From positions 26,118,266 to 26,182,265 of the forward strand of contig NC_084837.1 in the NCBI RefSeq assembly GCF_033115175.1: 64,000 nucleotides of DNA, read 5' to 3'. The notes below the pieces were generated by a model. It was not told the DNA's origin. It did no database searches and saw nothing but the letters and a program-made list of their open reading frames with translations. The position numbers were made by a program, and so were the translations under genes. The first letter of the stretch is position 1. Every line of letters starts with the position of its first letter. The DNA comes from Lepus europaeus. Its lineage: Eukaryota > Chordata > Mammalia > Lagomorpha > Leporidae. Of the stretch, positions 50,097 to 61,242 are shown piece after piece.

Positions 50097-53000
50097 CTAT
50101 TGGAAAAAAATGTTTAAAAATATTTTATAATATGTTACTAGATTCATAACTTCAAGTATCAGGACAGGAATCATAAGGACACTGAATTACAATGATGGAA
50201 AAATAAAATGATCACTTAATGACTTGTCATATTGTTTTATCTGGTAAGAATGGGGAAAATATACTTAAAAACAGCATATGGCATATTGTGCACTTAAAAG
50301 ATGGTCTATATGCCATTCAATAAAATATCTTTCAGCATGGCCACTTAATAGGATAACCCACTAAACAGAAATGAAAAAGTCATCTTTCCTTTATGTATAC
50401 TTCAAATACCTAACAAATAATAAGCAACCTAGAGATTCTGAAACAGTGGGACTGAGGTTAACTTTAGGAATCTGTATTTCTCCTTGCTCTCTTTTTATAA
50501 ACATTTATTTATTTGAAAAACAGAGTTACAGAGACACAGAAAGGGAGAAAGATCTTCCATCTGCTGGTTCATTTCCCAGTGGCCTCAATGGCCAGGACTG
50601 AGCTTGGTTGAAGCCAGGAGTCACGAGCTTTATCCAGTCTCCGATGTGGGTGCAGGAACTCGAGGACTTGGGCCACCTTTCCCAGGTACTTGAGCAGGGA
50701 GCTCTATCAGAAATAGAGGAGCTGAGACCCAAATTGGTGCCCATGTGGGATGCTGGCATTGCAGGTGGCAGCTTAACCCACTGGCCTCTATATATCTAGC
50801 ATATTATTTACAAGCTCCTCTATGGGGCTGGTGTTGTGGTGATGTGGGTTAAGCCGCCGCCTGTGATGATGGCATCCCATGTGGACACTGATTCAAGCCC
50901 TGGCCGCTCAACTTCTGATCCAGCTCCCTCCTAATGTGCCTGGGGAAGCAGTAGAAGATGGTCTAAGTGCTTGGGCCCCTGCACCCAGAAGAAGCTTCTG
51001 GGTTTGGTCTAGCCCAGCCGTAGCTGTTGTGGACATTTGGGGAGTGAATCAATAGATGGAAGCTCTCTCTCTCTATAACTCTGCCTTTCAAATAAATAAA
51101 TCTTAAAATATATATAAACATATATATGATATTCCTACCATTTGGATCACACCTTAGCTTCTATACCTACATGCAAAAAACATGAACAAAAGGAATAACT
51201 GGAGTTCAGAGTGTCACTGAAAACAACCATGGTCAGTGTTCAACACCAGAGAGAATCAGCAGCTACTGAACCCTAGTATCTACCTAATGCTTTGAACTTA
51301 GATTAGCTCAATTATTTTCACAACTCTGTAAAGTAGGTATTGTTTGTTTCACAGATGAGAAAACTGAATCAAAAAGGTTGAATAACTTGCTAATGTCACA
51401 CAAAGGACTAAGGCTAGGGATCAAAACCAAGTCTGACTCCAGAGACTACACACTTGACCACTATGGCAGATTGGAGTTCTCAAACTTTAGGGTGCATCAG
51501 AATCAGGACTTATTAAACCGGCCAGCGCCGTGGCTTAACAGGCTAATCCTCTGCCTTGTGGCGCCGGCACACCGGGTTCCAGTCCCGGTTGGGGCGCCGG
51601 ATTCTATCCCGGTTGCCCCTCTTCCAGGCCAGCTCTCTGCTGTGGCCAGGGAGTGCAGTGGAGGATGGCCCAAGTCCTTGGGCCCTGCACCCGCATGGGA
51701 GACCAGGAGAAGCACCTGGCTCCTGGCTTCGGATCAGCTTGATGAGCCGGCCGCAGCGGCCATTGGAGGGTGAACCAATGGCAAAAAGGAAGACCTTTCT
51801 CTCTGTCTCTCTCTCTCTTTCTCTCACTATCCACTCTGCCTGTCAAAAAAAAAAAAAAAAAAAAGGACTTATTAAACCACAGCTAGAAGAGCTGGCATTG
51901 TGATGCACTGGGTTAAGCCACCACCTGTAACACAAGCATCCCATACTGGAGTGCCAGTTTGCATCCTGGATGTCCCATTTCCAACCCAGTTCCTGCTAAT
52001 GCACCTGGGAAAGCAGCAGGTGAAGGCCCAAGTATCTGGTCCCCTGCCAACCATGTGACAGACCCTGATGCAGTTACAAACTTTGGCTTCATTGCAGGCA
52101 TTTAGGGAGTGAACCAATAGATAAAAGATCTTTCTTTCTCTGTCACTTTGCCTTCCAAATAAATAAAACCAATCTTTAAAAATGAAACACACAGCTATAC
52201 CCGTGTCATGACTTAGTAGGTCTGAGGTGTAGCCCAAGAACTTGCATCTCTGACAAGTTCCTAGGTGATGCTTATGATGCAGATCAGGGTACTGCACTTC
52301 AAAAAGCAATGCATTCATTCAAATGCATTCATTCATTTAACATCATTTTTTTTTAAGATTGATTTGTTTGTTTGTTTGAAAGGCAGAGTGATGAAAGGGA
52401 AAGACAAAGATAAAGAGTCATCTTCCATCTGTTGGTTCACTCCTCAAATGGCCACTACAGGTGGGGCTGGGCCAAGTCAAAGGCAGGAGCCCAGAATTCT
52501 GAGTGTCTCATGTGTGGCAGGGACTCAAGTGTTCAAGCCATCATCTGCTGGATGAGAAGCTAAGCAGCCGGGACTCAAACCAGCACTCTGATATACAACA
52601 TGGGAGCCCCAAGTAGGGGCTTAACCTGCCACAATACCACAATACCTATCCCTATTCAAGTACATATTAAGTGGCTGATTTATGCCAGGAAAAGTATACT
52701 ACATGTTAGACTCTATAGAAATAGTGGAGAATAAAACAAAGTCCATGCCGACATGGATCTTTCATTTTAGTGGGGAAAACTGACAGCAAGTAAACAAATG
52801 CTCAAAAATTTATAAGCTCAAGTAATAGATCCTATGACAAAAAAAAAAAAAAAAAAATCAAACAATGTAGGTAGGTAGGGAATAATCCTTTAGATGGGGT
52901 GGACAGGTGAGACCTTTCTGGAATGACACCAGGGCAGTGAGTTGAATGGAGTGTGTGAGCTATGATAAGGAATAGTTTGATGAGAAACCTAGGTTGGCAT

Positions 53001-56000
53001 TAAAATCTTACCTAGTACAAAGTATGGTCCGTGCAGAAGACTCTAACAAAGTTAATGGCACTTGCAGCTTTATAACTGGAAGGACTTTGGGTTGTTCAAA
53101 AGTATTTCCAAAAAGATCTAAGTACTCAAGGGATAAATTTTTAAATTCACTGGGTAAAAATGGAAGCTTATTTCGAGCTGCTGACAAAAATCGAAGGTTT
53201 GTTAGTTGTCCTATCTTGAAAGGAAACTGAATCAATTCATTATCATCCAGTTTTAAATCCGTAAGCTCTCGGAGCTGGCAAAACTGCACAGGGAGTGCCC
53301 TGATTTTATTCTTACTGAGATCCAAGCTTCGAAGAGACTTCTGGAGTGTAGACTGACATAAGTCTACACTAAATGACTCCAAGTGATTGTCATTCAGGTT
53401 AAGTTCTTGAAGGTGTATGAGGTCTCCAATCGTAGCTGGAAGCTTTTTTATACGGTTGTGACTCAAGTCTAATTTCCGAAGGTTTTTTAGGCAAAGCATA
53501 CGCATATCAACTCTGACAAGCCCACAATAAGAAGTCTGAAGATGTTCCAGAGAATACGGAAAGTTCTTGCTTAAAGGATAGTCCTTTTTGGATGTGATAA
53601 CCATTTTAGTTTTAAATTTTTCGAATTCTGAAGTCTTCACTGGAGTGAGCGTTGAAAGTTGTGCATTAACTTCACAGCCTCTATGAGCCAGTCTCACAGT
53701 TGAAAGGAACTGCTTTAAACTGCTGGAGTTGGCCTGAATGAATAAAAGTAAGTTGTACAACTGCAAATTCCACATTAGATAATACATATATGCTAATTCT
53801 TCCCATAAGGAATTCTGGAGTGATGTATGTGAAGGTGATACAATCACTTATTGAAATTGCCTATAAATCAGAAATGTTTTAGAATTTGGACATTTCAACT
53901 TAGACGTTTTTGAGAAGCCAGTGTTGTGAGGCAGAGGTTAAGCCACTGCCTGCAATGCTGGCATCCCAAGACAGTGCCAGTTTGAGTCCCGGTTGCTTCA
54001 CTTCTGATCCAGCTCCCTGATAATGTGCCTGAAAATGCAGCAGAGAATGGCCAACTGCTTGGGCTCCTGTAATCACACGGGAGACCCAGATGCAGTTCCT
54101 GGTTCCTGACTTCAGCTTGGCCCAGCCCTACTGTTGTGGCCATTTGAGGTATGAATCAATGGATGGAAGATCTCTCTTTTTTAAAGATTTTATTTATTTT
54201 TTTACTTGAAAGGCAAAGTTTGGGAGGTGAGGGAGAGACAGAGATCTTCCATCCACTGGTTCACTCCCCAAATGGCTACAATGGCCAGGGCAGGGTCAGG
54301 CTGAATCCAGGAGTCTGGAACTCCATCCAGGTCTCCTACATGGGTGGCAGGAACTCAAGCACTTGAGTCGTCTTCTGTTGCTTTCCCAGGACATTAGCAG
54401 GGAGCTGGACTGGAAGCAGAGCAGCCGGGACTCCAACTGGCATTTGTATGGGATGTCTGCATTGTGGCTTAACCCACTGTGCCACAATGCCAGCCCCATC
54501 TCTCTCTTTCCCTCTCTGTCTCTTGCTCTTTCTTTCTGGGCAACTGCCTTTTTTTTTCAAAAAACTTTTTAAAAAAACATTTAGTTATTTACTTGAAAGG
54601 CAGTAAATAACTGGAACCGTTGCTGTGGTGTAGCAGTAAGGCCACCACCGGCAGTGCCAGCATCCCATAATGGCATGGGTTCAGGTCCTGGCTGCTCCGC
54701 TTCTGCAGTCTGCTATGGCTTGGGAAAGCAGTAGAAGATAGACTTGGGCCCCTACACCTGTGTGGGAGACCTAGAAGAAGCTCCTGGTTTCAGATCCGCC
54801 CAGCTCCAGCCACTGCAGCCAACTGGGAAGTGAACCAGTGGATGGAAAACTTTCTCTCTCTCTGCCTCTCTAACTCTGACTTTCAAATAAATAAATATAC
54901 CTTAGAAAATTACATTGAGTATGCTTAGAATATACATTCTAAATAAAACTGTTCTATAAAGGGGAATAAAAATTGTTCAAAGGCAGAAGCATAAAAGTAT
55001 AAAATAAGACAGGTTCCACGTGAGACTTGAGTTTAGAAAGAACTGACCAGAACCTTAACTGCCTCTGGGATAGGCCATGCTGGAAGCCATGCACTGCAAA
55101 CTAGCCAGGGTGCCACTTACAAAGACTAGAGTCATACAAAGTGACATCCCTCTCGAAAGGAGCACATAAAGCAAGAGAGACTGTCCCCAGTGAGATGGAG
55201 AAACCACTGATAAAATGGCATTTAAATTAAGTCTTCTATAAAAACAGCTAGCATCTTAAGACGCTTTTGGAGCTATCTAAAATTATAGTGAAGGACGAGT
55301 GATCTTGTTTTGTTGGAATGTGAGGGCTGAGGAGAACAGGAAAGGACTAGAAATACAGGATGACAACAGACTGTTAATGGCCTGGGAAAGGCAGCAGAAG
55401 ATGGCCAAGTGCTTGGGATCCTGACACCCATGTGGGAGACCTGATGAAGCTCCTGGCTCCTGGCATTGCCTTATCTGGGGAACGAACCAGCAGACAGAAG
55501 ATCTCACTCCCCCTCTGTCTCTCCCTTCTCTCCCTGTAACTGGCTCTCAAAATAAATAAATAAATCTTTTTTTTTTTTTTTTTTTTAAATTACAAGACAA
55601 GGGGCTGGTATTACTGGCACAATAGGTTAAAGCCACTGCTTGGGAAAATGATATCCTACATTGGAAGTGCATGGCTTTTTATCCAACTTCCTGCTAATCT
55701 ACCTGGGAAGATGGTGGATGATGGCCCAACTGCTGGGGCCTGGGCCACACATGTGGGAGACCTGGGTGGAGCTCTCCACTTCTGACTTCACCCTGTCCCA
55801 GCCCCAGATATTGTGACCATTTGGGGAGTGAGTTAGAGGCTGGAAGACTGCTTTTTCTGTGTTATTCTCTTTACAAATAAATCTTTAAAAAAAGAAAATT
55901 AATTCTAGAGGTAAGTGGCCCAGCAGTTAAGACATCACTTGGGATACTTAGATTCCCTACTGGAGTGCCTGGGTTCGAGTCCAGGTTCTGCTGCCTGCTA

Positions 56001-56675
56001 ATGTGGACCCTGATGGGCAACAGGTGATAGAGTTGGGTCCCTGCCACCCATGTGAGAACCTAGATGGGCCCAGGCTCCTGGCTTCAGACTGGCCCAGCCC
56101 TGGCTGTTGCAAGCATGGAACCAGCAGATGGAAAACTTCCGCCTCTGTCTTTCTGCCTTTCAAATAAGTGGGAAGAAGAAAAGTAAATACATTTAAAAAT
56201 TTTTTGAAAAGATGCATTTTATTCCTTTCCTTTCCATCAAATTGGAATCTGAGGTTTAGCTGGCAAAATGTAGACCTGTGCTGCTTGCTTTATAGTTTCA
56301 ATCAAACACCGTTAAGATTCCATCTCGGGCACAGAAGCAAACCTACTTTCTCTCACTATCCTGAGCGCCTTACTTAGACAGACTCTGCCCTTTACAAGGC
56401 ACACAGCAAATTTAAGAGGCTGTCTCTTGTGCCGTCACATCCTCAACACACCTGCAACAGCCCAGGCCCAGTAAGCTGTACATGTTATCACTATGCTCAG
56501 ACTTCTTTAAAGAAAACACAGCTAAGCACCTTACCTATTAATGGTTCTAATCCCATACCTTACTTAGACAGATATCCACAGGAGGCTCCTTCATCCGAAC
56601 AGTTGCTTTCCCCTCATCCACAAATTTGGTGAAGAATTGCTCAATGTTCTCCTTCAGCTGCTTGAAATCAACGAG

Positions 56676-56706
<31 letters not shown>

Positions 56707-59700
56707 ACAAAACTAGGAAGTGTTATGCAATAACATTTATAGCAACTAGAATGTGCCAGTCACTTTGTCAGGCTTGGGTCTGGTGCTCAGTCCTTTAAGT
56801 GGGGTGTTTTAGGCTTTCAAGTTTTAACATTTTTGTGTGAGCCTGGCATTTGGTGCAGCAATGAAGACATGGCTTGGGACACCTGCATACCATAATAGAG
56901 TACTTGGGTTTGAAGTCCCCAGCTCCACTTTTGATTTCAGCTTCCTCATAATGTACACTCTAGAAGGCAGCAGGTGATGGCTCAAATAGTTGGGGTCCCT
57001 GCCACACACGTGGGAGAGACCTGGACTGAGTTTAAGCCTCAGGCTTCAGCCTGGCCCAACCCTGATTGTTGCAGGCCTTTGGGGAGCGAACCAGCAGGTG
57101 GAAGACCTCTGTCACTCTGCCTCTCAAGTAGATGGAAATAAAAAATATTAAAAAAAAAATCTTCTTGGGGTAGGCATTTGGTGCAGCGGCTAAAAAGCCA
57201 TTTGAGACACCTGCACGCCATTTTGGAGTTCCTGGGTTCAAGTCTTGGCCTGACTTCCGATTCCAGCTTCCTGTTGATGTGTACCCTGAGAGACAGCTGG
57301 TGACAGCTCAGCAGTTGAGTCTCTGCCATCCACATGGGAGACCTGACCTGAATTTCAGGCACTTAAGATTCAGCCTGACGCAGCCCCAGCTATTTTGTGG
57401 GCATTTGAAGAGTGAACCAGTGGATGGAAGAGATGTGGGGCTTGGTGCTGTGGCTCAGCATGTTAAAGCACAGCCTGCATTCCTATATGGGTGCCAAATG
57501 GAGTCTTGGCTGCTCCACTTCCAATCCAGCTCCCCAGTAATGTGCCTGGGAAAGCAGTGCTTGGGCCCCTGCACCCATGTGGAACCTGGCTCCTGGCTTT
57601 GGCCTGGCCCAGTCCTGGCTGTTGCAGCCATTTGGGGAGTGAATGAGCAAGTGGCAGCTCTCTCTCTCTGTGTCTCTCCTTCTCTGGTTTTTTTTTTTTT
57701 TTTTTTTTTAAGATTTATTTTTATTTATTTGAAAGAATTACAGAGAGAGGTAGAGACAGAGAGAGCCAGGTTTTTCATTTGCTGGTTCACTCCCCAAATG
57801 GCCACAATGGCCAGAGCTGAGCTGATCCGAAGTCAGGAGACAGAAGCTTCCTCTGGGTCTCCCACATGGATGCAGGGGCCCAAGGACTTGGGCCATCTTC
57901 TACTGCTTTCCCAGGCTATAGCAGAGAGCTGGATCAGAAGAGGAGCAGCCAGGACTAGAACCGGCGCCCTTATGGGATGCCGGCACTTCAGGCCAGGGCT
58001 TTCAACTGCTGTGCCACAGTTCTGGCCCCGATAAATGTTCTTAAAACACATTTCCCTTAACTGCATGGAATAAAGCACGAACTCTGGGGGAAAGTGAGGA
58101 TGGGCCGGAGAGCAGGACAAGAGAATCAGAGATCCCTTAAGAGACAAGCCAGGAAGGGTGTGGCTTAGACCTCAGGTGAAATGGAAGGAAATACACAAAT
58201 CTGAAACATATTTAGAAAGTCAATTTAAAAGGGTTCAATACCATATCGCATGTGGGAACACAAGGGCTTTAAGGTTTCTGGATGTGGATGTAGAATACTG
58301 TCAGAAAAGCAGGTTTGGGTGTGGCAAGAAAAATTAATTTCCAGGTATTATGAATTTGAAATGTTGCAACAATCCAATTAGATTCCCAGTTTGGTGCAGC
58401 AGTTGCAATGCCACCTGGAACACCCACATCCCATATCAGAATGCCTTAGTATGAGTCCTGTTTCCTGCTGATGCAAACCCTGGGAGGCAGCAGGGAGTGG
58501 CTCAAGTGCTTGGGTCTCTGTGACCTACAGAGGAGACCTGGATTGGGTTCTAGGCTCCTGTCTTTGGCCTAGTCCAGCCTGGCTGGTGCAAGCATCTGGA
58601 AATGTAAGATATTTGTAGATGTCTCTTTCAAATAAATAAAAACTTGGCTGGCGCCGCGGCTCAGTAGGCTAATCCTCCGCCTTGCGGCGCCAGCACACCA
58701 GGTTCTAGCCCCGGTCGGGGCACCGATCCTGTCCCGGTTGCCCCTCTTCCAGGCCAGCTCTCTGCTGTGGCCAGGGAGTGCAGTGGAGGATGGCCCAAGT
58801 CCTTGGGCCCTGCACCCCATGGGAGACCAGGAGAAGCACCTGGCTCCTGCCATTGGAACAGCGCGGTGCGCCGGCCGCAGCGCGCCTACCGCGGCGGCCA
58901 TTGGAGGGTGAACCAACGGCAAAAGGAAGACCTTTCTCTCTGTCTCCCTCTGCTGTCCACTCTGCCTGTCAAAAATAAAAAAAATAAAAAATAAAAAAAA
59001 AATAAAAACTTAAGACATTTCCAGTAGACAATAAATTCTAGCTCAAAGTTAAGGGTGAGGACTATCTAACATACAGATTTAGGAGTCACAGTCAGACGGC
59101 TGGTAGTTAAACTCATGAAGCAGCGAAGCAGAGGGTATAACAAGAAAGAACCCCTAAGTATTTCCTTCACTTAGCATGAACACCCATTCTTCAGGGTCCA
59201 CCCTAGTGCCACCTAAATTCATTTAGCATCCACGATGTCCTGAGTATTGTGACTAAACCTTCAAGGTTTACTACCAAATTTTGATTAAAATCTCCACTAG
59301 GGGAGGTGGTGTTGAGACACAGTGGGTTAAGGTGCTGCCTGGGAGGGCTGCATCCCACACCAGATTCCCGGTTCAAGTCCCGGCTACTCCTTGATCCTGT
59401 GCCGGGGAAGAGGTGGATGATGGTCCAAGTGCTTGGGTTCCCATCACCCATGTTGGGGGCCTGGAAGGAGTTCCCAGCTCCTCGTTTCAGCCTGGCACAG
59501 CCCCAGCTGTTGTGTCCATTCAGGAAGTGGAGAAGCGGATGGAGGATCTCTGTCACACTGCCTTTCAGGTAAGCAGGTCAATCTTCAGAATCCCCACTAG
59601 GGAAGCAGACATTTAATCTAGCAGTTAAGAAACCTGTGTCCCACATCAGAGCGCCTGGGTTCAAATCTCAGCTCTGGGTCCTGATGCCAGCATTCCTGAG

Positions 59701-61157
59701 AAGGCAGACACTGGGAGGCAGCAAGGATGGCGTAAGTAAACTGGGTTTCTTTTTTTTTTTTTTTTTCTTTTAAAGATTTATTTATTTATTTATTTGAAAG
59801 AGTTACAGAGAGAGATCTTCTATCTGCTGGTTTACTCCCCAAATGACTACAACAGTCAGGGCTGGGCCAGTCTGAAGCCAGGAACCAGGAGTTTTTTCTG
59901 GGTCTCCCATGTGGGGGCTGGGGCCCAAGCACTTGGGCCATCTTCCACTGCTTTTCCCAGGTGTATTGGCAGGGAGTTGGATCGGAAGTGGAGCAGCCAG
60001 GACTCAAATAAGATGCCAGTAACTGCAGGTGGTGGCTTAACCTGCTCTGCCACAGCGCTGGCCCCAGTACATAAATCTTTAAAAATAAATAAATAAATAA
60101 ATAAATAAAATTAGATGGCTTTCAACGACACAGTAACAGTCCATTTCCTCAACTACAAATGTTCAGTGTGGAATCTAACCCTGTAAAAGAAATCATCTCA
60201 GAAACCCTTTCAATCCAGTCAGGAGCTGGATACAAGGGCGGGCGGTGAAGTGCCCCCTCGTGGCTGTATCTGGGGATGCAAAAGTATTCCAGTCGTTTTC
60301 ACAAAACCACACAATGGCTGGATATGGAGGAAAAGGAATTTTATAAATCTGCTCTTAAAAATTCTTTGTAAACTTCCAATAGCCTCTAGAGAATTTACTG
60401 TTGCTCTGCAAGCACCAAATGCTGTAGACCTAAGAAATCACGGCAATATTTTTAAAGGGAGAAATAAAAGGACAATAACCAATAGCTTGAAAAAAGAAAA
60501 AAAAAAAAAAAGTCAAGATGCAACCCAAAGCATCGCCGTTTCGCTGCTCAACTAAGCTGGGCTACTGACCCCATGGGCTCCTGTGAGAAACAAACTGGGG
60601 AAAAGACTCCGTGACAAACAGAACGCACACAGGCTAAGTGCAGTTAGCTCGCGGGTCCCCCAACAGCGACAGCTGCTTCACTCACAGCTGACCCACGCAG
60701 GCTGAAATTCACAGGCTTTAAGGGGCGGGGCGGCTGCACGGCAACACTTGGGATCCCGCGCGGCAGAAACGAACCCGAAAACTCACGAAAAGCTGCACTC
60801 CCCCAAGCTCTCTTCCTTCGGGGTCCCAGGGTGGCGCGACTCGGGGCCAGAGCCCTGGAAGCCCCCCCCAAGGCAGACCCCAGCCGCGGGGCTCGGGGGC
60901 GGCCGCCTCTCGCTCCGATCGCCTGGCTGACCACGGCGCCTGCTGCCCCCTCCACGCACCTCATAGCGGGTCCCGCGCTTGTCCTTCAGGGTGGAGATGA
61001 GCAGGCAGGCTCGGGGGCGGTCGCCCGGCTCGCCCCCAGCCCGGGGCCGCGGCTGCTGACAGACACTCAACACGGCTCGGACGCCCTTGCCCCGGTTCCT
61101 CATGCCCAAGGCCGGCAAGTGGCGGCTGACCACCTCCACGTCGCAGTGCAGCCTCAT
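49856..61157 (-). CDS. LRR1: LRR1 (PPIL5), leucine-rich repeat substrate receptor of CUL2 ubiquitin ligase
   Basis: Four coding exons on the minus strand: 60960-61157, 56559-56657, 53012-53733, 49856-50096, giving 419 residues (human 414). LRR1 recruits CUL2-RBX1 to the CMG helicase at replication termination, so that MCM7 is ubiquitylated and the replisome unloaded. The N-terminal domain (residues 1-130) starts MRLHCDVEVVSRHLPALGMR. A five-residue-longer loop (PRPRAGGEPGDRPRAC) accounts for the length difference. Leucine-rich repeats run from about 160 to 320 (LRKLDLSHNRIKKLPATIGD, LRSLDLSKNKIRALPVQFCQ). A BC-box TLLESSARTIL (327-337) and a Cul2-box-like IPFHLCQDL (348-356) follow, split by the last intron. 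The C-terminus is YVNSSDMLK as in human. No frame break is seen. Confidence 0.96.
50499..50786 (-). mobile_element. C-type SINE A in LRR1 last intron
   Basis: ACATTTATTTATTTGAAAAA to TTAACCCACTGGCC. Confidence 0.85.
50824..51110 (+). mobile_element. C-type SINE A
   Basis: TGGGGCTGGTGTTGTGGTGA to AAATAAATAAATCTTAAAAT. Confidence 0.9.
51240..51466 (+). repeat. MIR SINE
   Basis: Contains TTTCACAGATGAGAAAACTG then GGTTGAATAACTTGCTAATG and TCACACA, the MIR core. Confidence 0.78.
51519..51863 (+). mobile_element. C-type SINE B inside the MER20-like element
   Basis: CGGCCAGCGCCGTGGCTTAA head; perfect target copies AGGACTTATTAAAC at 51505-51518 and 51864-51877. Confidence 0.95.
51887..52182 (+). 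mobile_element. Older C-type SINE inside the MER20-like element
   Basis: AGCTGGCATTGTGATGCACT to CCAAATAAATAAAACCAATC. Confidence 0.82.
52354..52654 (-). mobile_element. C-type SINE, diverged
   Basis: TTAAGATTGATTTGTTTGTT to ACAATACCTATCCCT. Confidence 0.78.
53012..53733 (-). CDS. LRR1: LRR1 exon 3, residues 100-340, leucine-rich repeats
   Basis: Acceptor ttcattcag, donor AG|gtaaga. Starts ANSSSLKQFLSTVRLAHRGC; contains the repeats and the BC-box, ending ARTILCT plus two bases of Arg340. The open frame runs further upstream into the intron, but that part has no similarity to human LRR1. Confidence 0.95.
53911..54570 (+). mobile_element. C-type SINE A interrupted by a minus-strand SINE
   Basis: Head GAGAAGCCAGTGTTGTGAGG to 54177; tail 54497-54570 resumes with ATCTCTCTCTTTCCC. 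The nested copy fills 54178-54496. Confidence 0.85.
54178..54496 (-). mobile_element. C-type SINE A nested in another SINE
   Basis: TTTTTTAAAGATTTTATTTA to CACAATGCCAGCCCC; flanks share GATCTCTCT. Confidence 0.9.
54611..54905 (+). mobile_element. C-type SINE A
   Basis: TGGAACCGTTGCTGTGGTGT to AAATAAATAAATATACCTTA. Confidence 0.88.
55374..55590 (+). mobile_element. C-type SINE A, 5'-truncated
   Basis: Starts in the body (TAATGGCCTGGGAAAGGCAG); tail AAATAAATAAATAAATC then T-run. Confidence 0.88.
55599..55895 (+). mobile_element. C-type SINE A
   Basis: AAGGGGCTGGTATTACTGGC to ACAAATAAATCTTTAAAA. Confidence 0.85.
55906..56168 (+). mobile_element. Older C-type SINE
   Basis: GAGGTAAGTGGCCCAGCAGT to CTTTCAAATAAGTGGG; ends about 390 bp past LRR1 exon 2 on the gene strand. 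Confidence 0.75.
56559..56657 (-). CDS. LRR1: LRR1 exon 2, residues 67-99
   Basis: Acceptor tttcaagcag, donor AAG|gtatgg. 33 codons, LKENIEQFFTKFVDEGKATV then RMKEPPVDICLSK. Too short to stand out as a frame by itself. A run of 28 T on the coding strand lies just upstream of the acceptor. Confidence 0.93.
56676..56703. repeat. LRR1: Run of 28 A (T on the LRR1 sense strand) at LRR1 exon 2 acceptor
   Basis: Uninterrupted A28 on the plus strand, 19 to 46 bp upstream of the exon 2 acceptor on the gene strand. No SINE body is attached. Confidence 0.95.
56838..57161 (+). mobile_element. Older C-type SINE
   Basis: GAGCCTGGCATTTGGTGCAG to CTCAAGTAGATGGAAATAAA. Confidence 0.78.
57168..57436 (+). mobile_element. 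Older C-type SINE, tail lost
   Basis: GGGTAGGCATTTGGTGCAGC to GTGGATGGAAGAG, cut by the next copy. Confidence 0.78.
57437..57690 (+). mobile_element. C-type SINE A, tail lost
   Basis: GGGGCTTGGTGCTGTGGCTC to CTCTCTGTGTCTCTCC. Confidence 0.85.
57691..58029 (-). mobile_element. C-type SINE A
   Basis: T-run, AAGATTTATTTTTATTTATT to CACAGTTCTGGCCCC. Confidence 0.92.
58030..58382. other. LRR1: LRR1 intron 1 unique segment
   Basis: No element recognised. Confidence 0.45.
58383..58642 (+). mobile_element. Older C-type SINE
   Basis: CCCAGTTTGGTGCAGCAGTT to CTTTCAAATAAATAAAAAC. Confidence 0.75.
58646..59000 (+). mobile_element. C-type SINE B
   Basis: GGCTGGCGCCGCGGCTCAGT head; (AAAAT)n tail; target copies AATAAAAACTT. 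Confidence 0.92.
59297..59588 (+). mobile_element. C-type SINE A, diverged
   Basis: GGGGAGGTGGTGTTGAGACA to CTTTCAGGTAAGCAGGTCAA; flanks CTCCACTAG and CCCCACTAG. Confidence 0.82.
59601..59747 (+). mobile_element. Older C-type SINE, interrupted
   Basis: GAAGCAGACATTTAATCTAG through GGGAGGCAGCAAGGATGG. Confidence 0.7.
59748..60065 (-). mobile_element. C-type SINE A
   Basis: T-run, AAAGATTTATTTATTTATTT to CACAGCGCTGGCCCC. Confidence 0.92.
60960..61157 (-). CDS. LRR1: LRR1 exon 1 coding part, residues 1-66
   Basis: ATG at 61155-61157 (G at -3), ending TATGAG|gtgcgt. 66 codons to KDKRGTRYE. The frame is open a few codons upstream but without an ATG. Confidence 0.94.
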
Positions 61158-61220
61158 CTCGCCCCAGCAGAGACCACTCGGCCCCACGACTTTCAAACTT
61201 CCTCCTTCCCGCCACCCCGC

Positions 61221-61241
61221 GCCGCCGCCGCCGCCGCCGCC
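61221..61241 (-). promoter_or_regulatory. LRR1: GGC-rich LRR1 leader segment
   Basis: On the LRR1 sense strand the GGC run would sit in the 5' leader if transcription starts upstream of 61241. That could add secondary structure before the ATG. Confidence 0.35.
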
Positions 61242-61242
61242 G
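61221..61242. repeat. LRR1: GCC trinucleotide run in the LRR1 5' UTR
   Basis: Seven GCC units on the plus strand (GGC on the LRR1 sense strand) about 64 bp upstream of the LRR1 ATG. Confidence 0.85.

Larger units (their letters stand above)
51474..52303 (-). mobile_element. MER20-like hAT DNA transposon remnant split by two SINEs
   Basis: Left piece 51474-51518 reads AGTTCTCAAACTTTAGGGTG and right piece 52183-52303 holds TAGGTCTGAGGTGTAGCCC and ACAAGTTCCTAGGTGATGC, both parts of MER20 in reverse orientation. SINEs occupy 51519-51863 and 51887-52182. Confidence 0.65.

Noticed and set aside
57279-58034. 251-codon frame on the plus strand in LRR1 intron 1
   Set aside because: Composed of three joined SINEs.
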